NCBI RefSeq assembly: GCF_000019225.1
Contig: NC_010995.1
Location: 4,348,501-4,412,500 of the forward strand
Source of the DNA: Cellvibrio japonicus Ueda107
Lineage (GTDB): Bacteria; Pseudomonadota; Gammaproteobacteria; Pseudomonadales; Cellvibrionaceae
Direction: 5' to 3'
DNA length: 64,000 nucleotides
Position 1 is the first letter of the stretch. Each line of letters opens with the position of its first letter. The position numbers and the translations under genes are program-made. Positions 46,486 through 55,647 of this stretch are shown here, one piece after another. Under the pieces are notes generated by a model, which saw only the letters and a list, made by a program, of their open reading frames with translations, made no database searches and was not told the DNA's origin.

Positions 46486-49400
46486 ATGCCACACCTTTAT
46501 AAGGGAATAGCCAGTATTGTGCTGTTCTTTAATTACCTATTATTTTCCCTGTCAACGAATGCAGCCCATCTGGCAACCCAGGCCCAAGACAACCTGGTTT
46601 ACTTCCTCTTTTCATCCCCTAATAAGATTGTTCGCTATGACATGGCAAACAACTCCCCGTTGGATGACATTACGCTTGGCAAGCTGCCTTCTGCCTTTAC
46701 GGTGGATGGTAATACCGCCTACGTTGCTTTTAACCGCGAATTACAAAAAGTAGATTTGACCAACGGATCAAGCAGCTTTTTTCGTAACCTGAGCAGTAAC
46801 ATTACCGAACTCGTGATCCTGGGTAATTTTATTTATGCCGCTGATGGCAACAACACCATCTACCAACTCAACAAGCATGATGGAACCCTGATTGAAACTA
46901 CTAACTATAGCCAGCTCAAAGCTGGGTTAGTCGCATCATCTGTGCAGAATGCAATTTATGCACTCCCTTCGAACACAGGAAGTAGCTATTTCTACAAAAC
47001 CAACGTTGATGCAGATGGAAAGCTATTAAACTCAACCCAATACAACAGTGCCTATAACTACCAGGCCATAACCAGGTTATTTCTTAACGCATCGCAAAAT
47101 AAAATCTACGACTTGAATGGAGCGACCTATTTCGCAGCGGATCTTACCAGTATCAAGGGCTTGCCTGGCAATGCAACCGCCATGACATTCATTGGCGACA
47201 ATCCGGTTCAATTGCGTGATAGCGCGTTATTTTATTATGACAAGTATCACCGTCCGCTAGGCTCCACTCCTGTTACACAAAGTGCAAACCACATTCAAGC
47301 TTACGCACAAGATATCTTCCTGTTTGATATAGGCTCAAACACTGTTTCCGCTACCAAGATTAGTACAGCGAACATCGCAATTCCCGATGCAGACTATGTT
47401 ATAGACCCGAGCGAACTCGCTTATAAACCGGAAATTGTTCTGCACGATAACAATGACACTGTCTTTTTAATCGACCGCGAACATTTAAGCATTTTCCGCT
47501 GGTCCATAGCCCAACAAAAATATCTACCATCCTGGCAACTGTTAGATCCGCCAACCAAAGCTTCTTGGTCCGATTCAACCAACCGCCTGTATGTTGGCAA
47601 TGTACGTGGAGTTATCGCCTATTTTTCTAACGATCAGCTGAGCAACACAGGCGCATTGTTTGCCAAGACTGAAGGGAGAATCCAGGGTCTAATCGCCGTA
47701 GGCAATTATGTGATTGCAAAGGCCCCCTTGGATTATGTTGAATACCACCATGTTTTTAATGCCAGTGGCACAAAAGTACATGATCAATATTATTGGACCT
47801 GGAACGAGTCTAATTACCTGTGGAACAGCACGCTAAACCGCCTGTACACCTATGTTGCCAATTATTCAGATATAACATGGTATAGCTTTGACCCTAATAC
47901 CGGCATTATGGGCAGCAGTAATTATTCATACCCCAATACGGGAACTTTTCATTCATTGTCGCTCAGCAACAATGGCAGTTTGTTACTAACGAGTGGCGGC
48001 AATTTATTAGATGCGACTACCCTGGCACAGAGTGATTCCCTATCCAATTCTATTCAAGCTGGTATTTGGATTAATAATTTACCCATTACCATCAATCAAA
48101 ACGGGGATAAATTACAATTCTGGAATAGTAACTTTTCCTTAAAAGAAGAATTTAACCTCGCAGCAAGTGCAGAACATACCCTGCTCAATCTTAATGATCG
48201 TTTGATACTGATAGAGCAAACTGTAAATGGCCCTCACATTCGCGATTTTGACATCAACAATATCACTGACCGAGATGGCGACCAGCACCATGATCTCATC
48301 GATAACTGCCCTGAGCTTGCCAACCCGGATCAGGAGGACTTTGATGGCGATAGATTGGGAGATGCCTGTGATCCTGATGATGATAATGATGGCATCAGTG
48401 ATGAGCAGGAAGCTGCCCTGGGTTTAAACCCGCGTGATGCCAGCGATGCCGATCAGGATCTCGATAACGATGGTTATTCCAATCGCGCTGAAAGCCTGCT
48501 TGGCTCTAATTTGAATGACAGCCTTTCAATTCCTGTACTGACCAGTCAGTTGACTGTTGATTTTAGCCAGGACCTGCCCGGATATTTTTATACTCCCTCC
48601 AATGCCTTGCCCTGGTATATCAGTTCCAGCAACACATCCATTCAGCGCGTACTGCGCTCAGGCACTCTGCGCAACACGACAGAAACCAGCGAAGTCAATT
48701 TTATCCAGCGCTTTGACAAGGGATTTTTGACTATCACTCATCGTTACAATAGCAATCTATATTCAGGGAGCCTGTCGATATCAATCGACGGAGTGCAGAC
48801 AAACCATTGGCATACCAACTACGTTGATGGTATCTGGCAATCGATCTCTCTGCCCATCGACGCCGGATTCCATATTATTAACCTCAAGTTTCAAGTGAAC
48901 TATAGCGACGCTTTAATCCCGGATAATTACATCGAAATTGCCAGTGTGGCTTTTGAAGCAGATCAAGATGGTGACCAGATTCCCGATACCAGGGACAACT
49001 GTCCCAATCATTATAACCCCTGGCAAAATGACTCAGATAACGACGGCATTGGCGATGAATGCGACAAGGATCCCTATAACCAGGATACCGATGGTGATGG
49101 TTATGGCGATGCGCGCGATAACTGTCCCAATACCTACAACCCTGATCAGGCTGATATCGATCACGACGGTATTGGCGATGCGTGTGACGCCATCGACAAT
49201 CGTCCCATCGATACCGATGGTGACGGTGTTTGGGATTTCATAGATAACTGTAAACTTATCCCCAATGCCAACCAGCTGGATACGGATTTTGATGGCTTGG
49301 GCGATGTGTGCGACCCGGATATCGATGGCGACGGTGTGCCTAATGAACTGGAATTGCAGTACAGCTTTATGGACCCTTACGATCCCAGTGATGCGGATCG

Positions 49401-50112
49401 CGATGAAGACGGTGATGGGGTACCTAATGGCTTTGAAATTCGCTCGGGATTCGCACCGGATAAAGCAGATACCCACCCCAATAATGCCCTGTTGGATTAT
49501 TTTCCCCTCGGTAATATGGAGTACACCTTCCAAGGCGATTACAAGGTAACAATCAAGCCGGTTTCGGGCAGTAATCGCTACACGCTTGAAACCAATGACG
49601 GCTTTTCAGCTGAAATAGAAAGGACCTCAACCGGTATCTACTATCGCGCCAACAAGATAAATAACTACAACGAGATATACCGCTACGTGTATGACAACTA
49701 CCTGGTCATGCCTGCCACAATGAAACTCGGCGAAATACGCAGACTCTCAACGTCAATCAAGGCTTACCAGGGAAACAGCCTGCAAGCACTTTATGAATAC
49801 ACCCATGAGTTCAGCTTGCAATTGATCGAGGTAGGCACCAAGCGCTGGAAGGGTAAGGACTATCCGGCAATCACCATGAAAGTTACTCATTATTACGATG
49901 TTGGCTATGTTGATCATCAAGAAATCATTTACCTTGAAGGCATAGGCAATGTAGGGGATAACCCCGCAAACCTGCTATCACACAAGGTCAATAAAATTGA
50001 TAACCCAACATCATCTGCGGGTGGCGGTGGTGGTGGCGGCGGCAATATATCCCTGCATTTGTTGGCACTGATGCTGCTATTGCTTACCCCTTGCGGCCGG
50101 CGCAAACACTGA
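46486..50112 (+). CDS. Secreted TSP3-repeat protein with GlyGly-CTERM-like tail
   Basis: A 1208-aa exported protein. Signal peptide (about 1-27, ending STNAA), then a region of repeated short beta-strands (about 30-600) that looks like a propeller. Next come calcium-binding thrombospondin type 3 repeats in two groups (about 605-680 and 825-1000; motifs such as DGDGYGDARDNCPN) flanking a beta-sandwich-like domain (about 690-820), then a C-terminal domain. The end has a Gly8 run, a hydrophobic helix and GRRKH, the GlyGly-CTERM signal processed by rhombosortase and exported by type II secretion. AGGAGG precedes the ATG. Function is unknown; adhesion or substrate binding is plausible. It ends in its own terminator before the eCIS locus. 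Confidence 0.85.
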   Translation: MPHLYKGIASIVLFFNYLLFSLSTNAAHLATQAQDNLVYFLFSSPNKIVRYDMANNSPLDDITLGKLPSAFTVDGNTAYVAFNRELQKVDLTNGSSSFFRNLSSNITELVILGNFIYAADGNNTIYQLNKHDGTLIETTNYSQLKAGLVASSVQNAIYALPSNTGSSYFYKTNVDADGKLLNSTQYNSAYNYQAITRLFLNASQNKIYDLNGATYFAADLTSIKGLPGNATAMTFIGDNPVQLRDSALFYYDKYHRPLGSTPVTQSANHIQAYAQDIFLFDIGSNTVSATKISTANIAIPDADYVIDPSELAYKPEIVLHDNNDTVFLIDREHLSIFRWSIAQQKYLPSWQLLDPPTKASWSDSTNRLYVGNVRGVIAYFSNDQLSNTGALFAKTEGRIQGLIAVGNYVIAKAPLDYVEYHHVFNASGTKVHDQYYWTWNESNYLWNSTLNRLYTYVANYSDITWYSFDPNTGIMGSSNYSYPNTGTFHSLSLSNNGSLLLTSGGNLLDATTLAQSDSLSNSIQAGIWINNLPITINQNGDKLQFWNSNFSLKEEFNLAASAEHTLLNLNDRLILIEQTVNGPHIRDFDINNITDRDGDQHHDLIDNCPELANPDQEDFDGDRLGDACDPDDDNDGISDEQEAALGLNPRDASDADQDLDNDGYSNRAESLLGSNLNDSLSIPVLTSQLTVDFSQDLPGYFYTPSNALPWYISSSNTSIQRVLRSGTLRNTTETSEVNFIQRFDKGFLTITHRYNSNLYSGSLSISIDGVQTNHWHTNYVDGIWQSISLPIDAGFHIINLKFQVNYSDALIPDNYIEIASVAFEADQDGDQIPDTRDNCPNHYNPWQNDSDNDGIGDECDKDPYNQDTDGDGYGDARDNCPNTYNPDQADIDHDGIGDACDAIDNRPIDTDGDGVWDFIDNCKLIPNANQLDTDFDGLGDVCDPDIDGDGVPNELELQYSFMDPYDPSDADRDEDGDGVPNGFEIRSGFAPDKADTHPNNALLDYFPLGNMEYTFQGDYKVTIKPVSGSNRYTLETNDGFSAEIERTSTGIYYRANKINNYNEIYRYVYDNYLVMPATMKLGEIRRLSTSIKAYQGNSLQALYEYTHEFSLQLIEVGTKRWKGKDYPAITMKVTHYYDVGYVDHQEIIYLEGIGNVGDNPANLLSHKVNKIDNPTSSAGGGGGGGGNISLHLLALMLLLLTPCGRRKH

Positions 50113-50126
50113 TTTATCCGACTACC

Positions 50127-50153
50127 AAAAAAGGGGGCTCGCCCCCTTTTTTT
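50127..50153 (+). terminator. Intrinsic terminator after the TSP3-repeat gene
   Basis: GGGGGC/GCCCCC stem with a two-base loop, preceded by six A and followed by seven T. It ends the upstream transcript and separates it from the injection-system operon. Confidence 0.94.
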
Positions 50154-50611
50154 ATTGTCCGCCTACAAACATTGTCTGCATATGTTGTTGTTTTTATCCC
50201 GCCATCAAATCCATCTGTAATAAGGTGTAATTGCCCACACCACCCATGCTATGAATGATTGACCCCTCTGACAGGTTTTCTGTGGTTACGCACCGGCAAA
50301 AGTATTAACAGCTTGCACCGATTGAGTGATTTTTCGAAGCAAATGGCACCGACCTTGCTCCAAAAATGTTCAACCAGCAGCCATGTCGTCGCCTAAATCA
50401 ACATAAAAAAAGGAAATGATAATTTCTTTTAAAAAAAAGCAGACGCCAATTTTTTTTGTGCTAACCTCATCACAATTCTGAGTTATCTGTTTCCAAGCTT
50501 GCAACACCCGTTCCTGGATGGTACTGGCGTAGAGAATAACAAAACCATCGCAATTGCCCCTAGCCTGGGTCAGTTGTTCGATCAGCAGTGAACAATGCGC
50601 AGGGGTGCAGT
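50154..50611. other. Gene-free control region before the injection-system operon
   Basis: About 460 bases without a gene. It contains the sigma-54 promoter match at 50344-50359, and then a leader of roughly 240 bases with A- and T-runs (50400-50460) and an imperfect AAAGGAAAT...ATTTCTTTT pairing near 50410-50431. Upstream of the promoter there is room for enhancer-binding sites. I could not identify a clear palindrome for one. Confidence 0.6.
50344..50359 (+). promoter_or_regulatory. Sigma-54 (RpoN) promoter, -24/-12
   Basis: TGGCACCGACCTTGCT matches the consensus TGGCAC-N5-TTGCW at every fixed base with correct spacing between GG and GC. It faces the contractile-injection genes. The predicted start of transcription is about 50371. 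Such promoters need an enhancer-binding ATPase; none is encoded in this window next to the operon. Confidence 0.75.
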
Positions 50612-51196
50612 TTGATACACGCAGCCATTCACCATCTAGCCTCCCAGTTGAATGCCTACCTAAAACGCACCAATAACCTCACGGAAGATATTGTCGTTGT
50701 GTCCAGCCTGACAGAGCCCGATGGTAGTGTGGCGGCACATGTCAATAACAAGTTGGTGATGTTTTTAACCAACATTGAAAAAGATACTGTCCCACAAGCC
50801 AAAATCTCTCGCGCCGAAGGCTTTGATGGCCGCTCATTGGTGCCCAGCAAAACACTGTACTTAAATCTGTATGTCATGCTGGCCGCTAATTTTAGTGGTG
50901 CCAATTACCCTGAAGCGCTTAAGTTTATTTCCCGCGCTACCGGTTTTTTTCAGTTGCAGCCTGTGTTTGACCGGCGCAATGCCCCGGATATGGATTCGCG
51001 CATTGAAAAACTGGTACTCAATATCGAGAACTTGAATATCCAGGATCTGAGCAATCTCTGGGGCTTGCTGGGTGGCAAATACCTGCCATCGGTGTATTAC
51101 CGTGTGCGCATGATTGCGATGACACCCTCGGCTATCGTCGGCCAGGAACCGGTTTCATCGCGCCCGCAAACCGGTGTCAGCGGTCAGGATCGCTAA
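50612..51196 (+). CDS. eCIS tail terminator cap, DUF4255 (Pvc16/Afp16-like)
   Basis: A 194-aa protein matching the DUF4255/Pvc16 N-terminal family, which caps the distal end of the sheath-tube in extracellular contractile injection systems. The pattern LYLNLYVMLAANFSGANYPEALKFIS and the FFQLQPVFD that follows is diagnostic. I start it at TTG 50612 (MIHAAIHHLASQLNAYL), since family members begin M-I-x and GGGG lies just upstream. The in-frame GTG at 50588 has no ribosome site. It is the first gene of the operon and is followed one base later by the next ATG. Confidence 0.85.
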   Translation: MIHAAIHHLASQLNAYLKRTNNLTEDIVVVSSLTEPDGSVAAHVNNKLVMFLTNIEKDTVPQAKISRAEGFDGRSLVPSKTLYLNLYVMLAANFSGANYPEALKFISRATGFFQLQPVFDRRNAPDMDSRIEKLVLNIENLNIQDLSNLWGLLGGKYLPSVYYRVRMIAMTPSAIVGQEPVSSRPQTGVSGQDR

Positions 51197-51197
51197 G

Positions 51198-52031
51198 ATG
51201 GCCCAGTATGTTGTGCTGGTACGCGTGAATATCCAACACGATTTTTTCAGCGATGGCATTTGTCGCAACCTGGAGTTCCAGGCAACCGCCGCAACGAAAA
51301 AAATGTTGAATAGTTATCGCCTGTTGTTAAAACCCACGCGCAGCGGTTTTGACATCCTGGCCGATGCGGACTGGGGCTTTGAACCTGATGAAACCTTGCG
51401 CTTGCACATTGAAGCCTACGCCGGGGATAGCTATTTCGCGCTTTATACCGAAGAGATTCAAACACTGGATGGAATGCGTTGCTATCGGATTGAAAATATT
51501 ACAGGCGATAACAGCGGCCTTGCATTGCAAGAAATCACAGCGCGAGAATACCGGTCCGGAAACGAGGGCCCCACACCAGCAGGACCTGGTGTATTAAAAA
51601 AACCGGTAATCGGTTTTGAAGTTGCCATTGAACATCAGGCACTTGGGATATTTGATGTGCAGCAGCGGGAATCCCTGCTTGCAGCGCCTGCGGTTCAATT
51701 GCAGTTACATGCGCGTGCGTTCCACTGGAAATATTATTTTTTTGGTGAACTTGCGAATCTGGATACTGAAATCCACGATTTGTATTCACCATCGCCTGTG
51801 GTATTTGATCTGTGTGATGAAGCGGTGCCCGACAGTGGCAAGGCTTTTTTATCGCAACAATCCATTGTGATGAGCGATGTACCAAAGCAACGATTTCAAC
51901 TCAAGGAAAAAACCTCCCCAGGCAGGGTACTGATCAAGCGTTTACCTAACGCAGGACTCGGATGGATAGCTAAGAGCAGGAATCTCGCGGGGCAACAAAT
52001 TCTTGTTGCAGAAATTTATGTCAATCAATAG
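51198..52031 (+). CDS. Unrecognised eCIS-associated protein, 277 aa
   Basis: I do not recognise this family. It is a soluble, mostly beta protein without signal peptide or membrane helix, starting MAQYVVLVRVNIQHDFFSDG. A mid-protein linker rich in Gly and Pro (GNEGPTPAGPG) divides two halves of about 125 and 140 residues. It lies between the cap gene (one base away) and the sheath gene (17 bases away), so a structural or assembly role in the particle is likely. There is no homology to a toxin that I can see. Confidence 0.72.
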   Translation: MAQYVVLVRVNIQHDFFSDGICRNLEFQATAATKKMLNSYRLLLKPTRSGFDILADADWGFEPDETLRLHIEAYAGDSYFALYTEEIQTLDGMRCYRIENITGDNSGLALQEITAREYRSGNEGPTPAGPGVLKKPVIGFEVAIEHQALGIFDVQQRESLLAAPAVQLQLHARAFHWKYYFFGELANLDTEIHDLYSPSPVVFDLCDEAVPDSGKAFLSQQSIVMSDVPKQRFQLKEKTSPGRVLIKRLPNAGLGWIAKSRNLAGQQILVAEIYVNQ

Positions 52032-52048
52032 CACTTAAAGGAAACGAT

Positions 52049-53692
52049 ATGGCTGGCGCGTATAAAACCCCCGGCGTCTACATTCTCGAAAAAGATGCCT
52101 TTCCCAACTCCGTCGTTGAGGTAGCCACTGCCGTACCGGCATTTGTGGGTTACACAGAATTTGCCGATAATAAAGGCAAGAGCCTGCTCAACAAACCCTG
52201 GCGCATTTCCTCCATGGCTGAATTTATCAGCTACTTTGGGGGTCCACCGCCGGCCACCTTTAAAATTGCGCGCAAGGGCGCTGCACCCACAGTCGCCGAT
52301 GCGGTTGCCAGCCCTGCCGCAACCGATGATGAAAAAGCCATTGTCGACGCAATCAATGCCGCACGCAAAGCCGTAACCGGTATTGCCAGCCAGGATGAAA
52401 ATCCCGATCCCTTCAGCACCAATGATGAAGATTTTTCACTCGGCAAGGACAGCAAATTCTTCCTCTCCCTGGAAGGCCAGTACTATCTCCTGTACCGCAG
52501 CATGATGCTGTTTTTCCAAAACGGTGGCGGTGCCTGTTACGTGGTTTCTGTCGGTAATTACGCGCAGGAAATCGCCGAAGGCGAATTGAGTGCGGGCGTC
52601 CAGACCCTCAAGAAAGAACAGGAACCCACCATGGTGGTGATTCCCGAAGCGGTATCCCTGTCTGAAGCGGATTGCTACAAGTTGCAGCAGGCGATGTTCA
52701 ATCACTGCGGTTACGACATGAAAAACCGTTTTGCGATCCTCGATATCTACAACGGTTTCCAGGATAACCGCGATAACGAGTGTATCGATAATTTCCGCAA
52801 TAAAATGGCCACCAACTTCCCGGCATTTGGTGCGGTTTATTACCCCTGGGTGAATACCTCGATTGTGTCGCTGCCGGAAGTGTCCTTCCGCAATGTTCAC
52901 GCCGACAGCCTGGGTGATTTCGCCGCCCTGCTGACGCTGGAAGTGCGCGAAACTGTGCCTTCGCTGAAGAAACAGGAAAGCATAGTGGCGGAAATTGACA
53001 AGTTGGCCGATATCGCCAGCAAGAGCCCCGCTGAAAATGATGTGCTGCACAAAACCCTCAATGCCGTTTGCCCGCTGTACAGCAAAATCCTGGCAGGCAT
53101 CCAGCATAAACTGAACCTGTTGCCACCCAGCGCTGCCATGGCCGGTATCTACACCATGGTCGACAATACCCGTGGCGTGTGGAAAGCACCGGCCAACGTG
53201 AGCCTGAACTCCGTGTCTTCACCCGCCGTGAATATCACCCACGAAGAGCAGGAAGACCTGAACGTTAACACCGCCGGTAAATCCATTAATGCGATTCGCA
53301 CCTTTATTGGAGAAGGCACCCTGGTGTGGGGCGCGCGCACCCTCGATGGCAACAGCCTGGATTGGCGTTATATCAATGTGCGCCGCACCATGATCATGCT
53401 CGAAGAGTCAGTCAAACTGGCAACCAAGGCCTATGTGTTTGAACCTAACGTGGCCAATACCTGGGTGACGATCAAGAGCATGATCGGCAACTTCCTCACC
53501 AGCGTGTGGAAGCGCGGTGGCCTGGCCGGTGCCAGCCCGGATGATGCGTTCAGCGTACATGTGGGCCTGGGTGAAACCATGACTGCCGAAGATATTCTCG
53601 AAGGGGTCCTGCGCGTTACTGTGCTGGTTGCGCTGAGCCGTCCGGCCGAGTTTATCGAGATTACCTTCCAGCAGCAGATGCAAAAATCCTGA
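52049..53692 (+). CDS. eCIS contractile tail sheath protein
   Basis: A 547-aa sheath subunit of the phage tail sheath/Pvc2 family. The N-terminus KTPGVYILEKDAFPNSVVEVATAVPAF (handshake arm) and the C-terminal block LVWGARTLDGNSLDWRYINVRRTMIMLEESV are characteristic. The C-terminal arm region continues to FIEITFQQQ. Only one sheath gene is present, whereas PVC and Afp carry three. GGAAA precedes the ATG at 52049. Confidence 0.96.
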   Translation: MAGAYKTPGVYILEKDAFPNSVVEVATAVPAFVGYTEFADNKGKSLLNKPWRISSMAEFISYFGGPPPATFKIARKGAAPTVADAVASPAATDDEKAIVDAINAARKAVTGIASQDENPDPFSTNDEDFSLGKDSKFFLSLEGQYYLLYRSMMLFFQNGGGACYVVSVGNYAQEIAEGELSAGVQTLKKEQEPTMVVIPEAVSLSEADCYKLQQAMFNHCGYDMKNRFAILDIYNGFQDNRDNECIDNFRNKMATNFPAFGAVYYPWVNTSIVSLPEVSFRNVHADSLGDFAALLTLEVRETVPSLKKQESIVAEIDKLADIASKSPAENDVLHKTLNAVCPLYSKILAGIQHKLNLLPPSAAMAGIYTMVDNTRGVWKAPANVSLNSVSSPAVNITHEEQEDLNVNTAGKSINAIRTFIGEGTLVWGARTLDGNSLDWRYINVRRTMIMLEESVKLATKAYVFEPNVANTWVTIKSMIGNFLTSVWKRGGLAGASPDDAFSVHVGLGETMTAEDILEGVLRVTVLVALSRPAEFIEITFQQQMQKS

Positions 53693-53799
53693 TGCTGAAC
53701 CGGTATTGATAAATTAACGCGAGGTCGTTGTACCCCTTGAACAATTGCAAGGACTTCGCTCCATTTTTAAACCATTGATTAATTAAGGTAGAGATAATC

Positions 53800-54258
53800 A
53801 TGGCAGAAGACGGCTCCACACAATCCGCGAATATTTGGCCACTTCCCAAGTTTCACTTTGAAGTGAAATGGGATTCCAATGTGATGTCCTTCCAGGAGGT
53901 CAGCGGCCTGGATATTCAATCCGAGGAAATCAAATACCGCGCGGGTGACAGCAAGCAATTTTCCGTAGTGAAAATGCCGGGCATGATGAAGTTCGGCAAT
54001 GTCACCATGAAGAAGGGCGTGTTTAAAGGCGATAACAAATTCTGGGATTGGCTGAACCAGATCAAGATGAACACCATCAAGCGTGTACCTGTCACCATCA
54101 GCCTGCTCGACGAAACCAGTGCACCCACCATGGTGTGGACACTGGCCAATGCCTGGCCCACCAAAATTACCTCGACCGATTTGAAAGCCGAGGGCAACGA
54201 AGTGGCTATTGAAAGCATTGAGATCGTCCACGAGGGCCTGACCATTGCCAATGGTTAA
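53800..54258 (+). CDS. eCIS inner tube protein (Pvc1/T4 gp19-like)
   Basis: A 152-aa tail tube subunit. The start WPLPKFHFEVKWDS and the segment FQEVSGLDIQSEEIKYRAGDS are the hallmark of the T4_tail_cap/gp19 family in contractile systems, as is the closing NEVAIESIEIVHEGL. It should form the hexameric Hcp-like tube inside the sheath. Good A/G-rich ribosome site (AAGGTAGAG) upstream. Confidence 0.95.
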   Translation: MAEDGSTQSANIWPLPKFHFEVKWDSNVMSFQEVSGLDIQSEEIKYRAGDSKQFSVVKMPGMMKFGNVTMKKGVFKGDNKFWDWLNQIKMNTIKRVPVTISLLDETSAPTMVWTLANAWPTKITSTDLKAEGNEVAIESIEIVHEGLTIANG

Positions 54259-54280
54259 GCCCCAGGAGTAGTTTGCGATT

Positions 54281-54757
54281 ATGTCGTTTAGTCTCAGCGG
54301 ACTTGCAGGAGGAGATTATCCTCCTGCAGCGTTTTACTTCTCGGTCATTTTTGGCACGACCCTGGGCCTGACCGATACCTCCTTCCAGGAGGTATCGGGT
54401 ATTGGGGTTGAGTTGGGAACCGAAGACGTGACCGAAGGTGGCGAAAACCGTTTTGTGCACAAACTGCCTACCGGGGTAAAGCACAACAACCTGGAATTGA
54501 AACGCGGTATAGCGCCCATGACATCACCGCTGGTTGTGTGGTGTCGCTCGGTGATGGAGCTGGATTTTATTGCCCCCATCATGCCGCAGCTGGTGAGCGT
54601 TTACCTGATGAACGAGAACGCCATTCCCATTCGCGCCTGGACCTTTGCCAATGCATTTCCGGTGAAATGGGAAGTCGAGAGTTTTAGTGCGACCAAGAAC
54701 GAAGTGGCGATTGAAAAAATTGTACTGAGTTACACCTACTCCAACCGGATTATTTAG
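54281..54757 (+). CDS. eCIS tube-initiator/baseplate tube protein (Pvc5-like)
   Basis: A 158-aa paralogue of the tube protein (FQEVSGIGVELGTEDVTEGG and KNEVAIEKIVLSYTYSNRII). In PVC and Afp, a second tube-like subunit forms the adaptor between the spike and the polymerised tube, which is the likely role. It follows the tube gene by 22 bases. Confidence 0.9.
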   Translation: MSFSLSGLAGGDYPPAAFYFSVIFGTTLGLTDTSFQEVSGIGVELGTEDVTEGGENRFVHKLPTGVKHNNLELKRGIAPMTSPLVVWCRSVMELDFIAPIMPQLVSVYLMNENAIPIRAWTFANAFPVKWEVESFSATKNEVAIEKIVLSYTYSNRII

Positions 54758-54792
54758 AGGCGGTGCCGTTAAGCTAACGACGCCGATCCAGC

Positions 54793-54960
54793 ATGGCCAT
54801 TGAAATCAAACAACTGCTGATCAAATCGACCCTGGTGGACGAACAGGATGAGCAACGGCAAAAGGAACTGCACACTAACCCTGAAGCGTTAAAAGATGAA
54901 TTATTGGCGGAGTGTCGCCGGCTGATGGCCGAGATGCTGCGCGATAAAGGAATGCGTTAA
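54793..54960 (+). CDS. Small DUF5908 protein (55 aa)
   Basis: A short frame, MAIEIKQLLIKSTLVDEQDE onward, ending DKGMR-stop. The beginning matches the DUF5908 pattern (M-x-I-E-I-x-x-L), a family of about 55 residues that recurs between tube and LysM baseplate genes in eCIS loci. The C-terminal half is a charged helix. It fills the otherwise empty gap between its neighbours, with two bases to the next ATG. Function is unknown; a baseplate assembly chaperone is a guess. Confidence 0.82.
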   Translation: MAIEIKQLLIKSTLVDEQDEQRQKELHTNPEALKDELLAECRRLMAEMLRDKGMR

Positions 54961-54962
54961 CC

Positions 54963-55643
54963 ATGAACCTGGCCACCGGTATCAAAACCAAACTGAAAAT
55001 TTCGCCCTGTACCGTCAGCGGTGACCAGGTCACTGTTTCCGGTGATACCCCCTTTGAAGCCATGATTAACCCGGCGGGTTACAGCCATAGCAGTGCCATT
55101 GTCTATACCGAAACCAAAACCTCGGGCGCCTCGGGCCAGGAAAAAAAGTACACCCGCACCGAACCGGAAAAACTCGAATTCAAACAGCTGGTACTGGACG
55201 GCACCGGCGTGGTGGATGGTGCCACCGCAACCGTGCGCGCGCAGATAGCCCTGTTGCGCAAGGTGGCCTACACCTTTAGTGGTGACCAGCACCAGGCGCC
55301 TATCGTGCAGGTTTCCTGGGGCCCGCTGTTGTTCAATGGCCGCCTCGAATCGCTCAGGGTTGAGTACACCCTGTTCAAACCCAGCGGCGAGCCACTGCGC
55401 GCCAAGCTCGATCTCAAGTTCACTTCCTTTAAAACCAACCAGGAAATCTTCCGCGCCGCCGACCTGCAATCCCCCGACCTGACCCACCTGGTAGAAGTGC
55501 GCGCAGGCGATACCCTGCCGCTGCTGTGCCAGCGAATCTACAAGGACAGTTCCTACTACCTGGCTGTGGCGCGCTTTAACGGTTTGCGCCAGTTCCGCGC
55601 TTTGCAGCCGGGGCAGGTATTGCGCTTCCCGCCGCTGGTGTAG
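54963..55643 (+). CDS. eCIS baseplate hub protein with LysM domain (Pvc7-like)
   Basis: A 226-aa protein: an N-terminal domain (FEAMINPAGYSHSSAIVYTE, conserved in CIS tube/hub proteins) and a C-terminal LysM-like domain (HLVEVRAGDTLPLLCQRIY ... LQPGQVLRFPPLV, about 176-226). In phage and eCIS baseplates this protein (gp53/Pvc7 type) links spike to tube. Two bases from the DUF5908 gene and 4 bases before the spike gene. Confidence 0.9.
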   Translation: MNLATGIKTKLKISPCTVSGDQVTVSGDTPFEAMINPAGYSHSSAIVYTETKTSGASGQEKKYTRTEPEKLEFKQLVLDGTGVVDGATATVRAQIALLRKVAYTFSGDQHQAPIVQVSWGPLLFNGRLESLRVEYTLFKPSGEPLRAKLDLKFTSFKTNQEIFRAADLQSPDLTHLVEVRAGDTLPLLCQRIYKDSSYYLAVARFNGLRQFRALQPGQVLRFPPLV

Positions 55644-55647
55644 TGCC

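Noticed and set aside
50020..50045. GGT/GGC repeat near the end of the TSP3 gene considered as a mutable tract
   Set aside because: It is a triplet repeat encoding the Gly run of the GlyGly-CTERM-like tail, so length change keeps the frame.
50374..50685. Minus-strand open frame of about 100 codons reading ...LIEQLTQARGNCDGFVIL... across the eCIS control region and the start of the DUF4255 gene
   Set aside because: It has no ATG or ribosome site, overlaps a real gene antisense, and ends in low-complexity Phe/Ile. It could be a decayed gene, but the sequence does not support a call.
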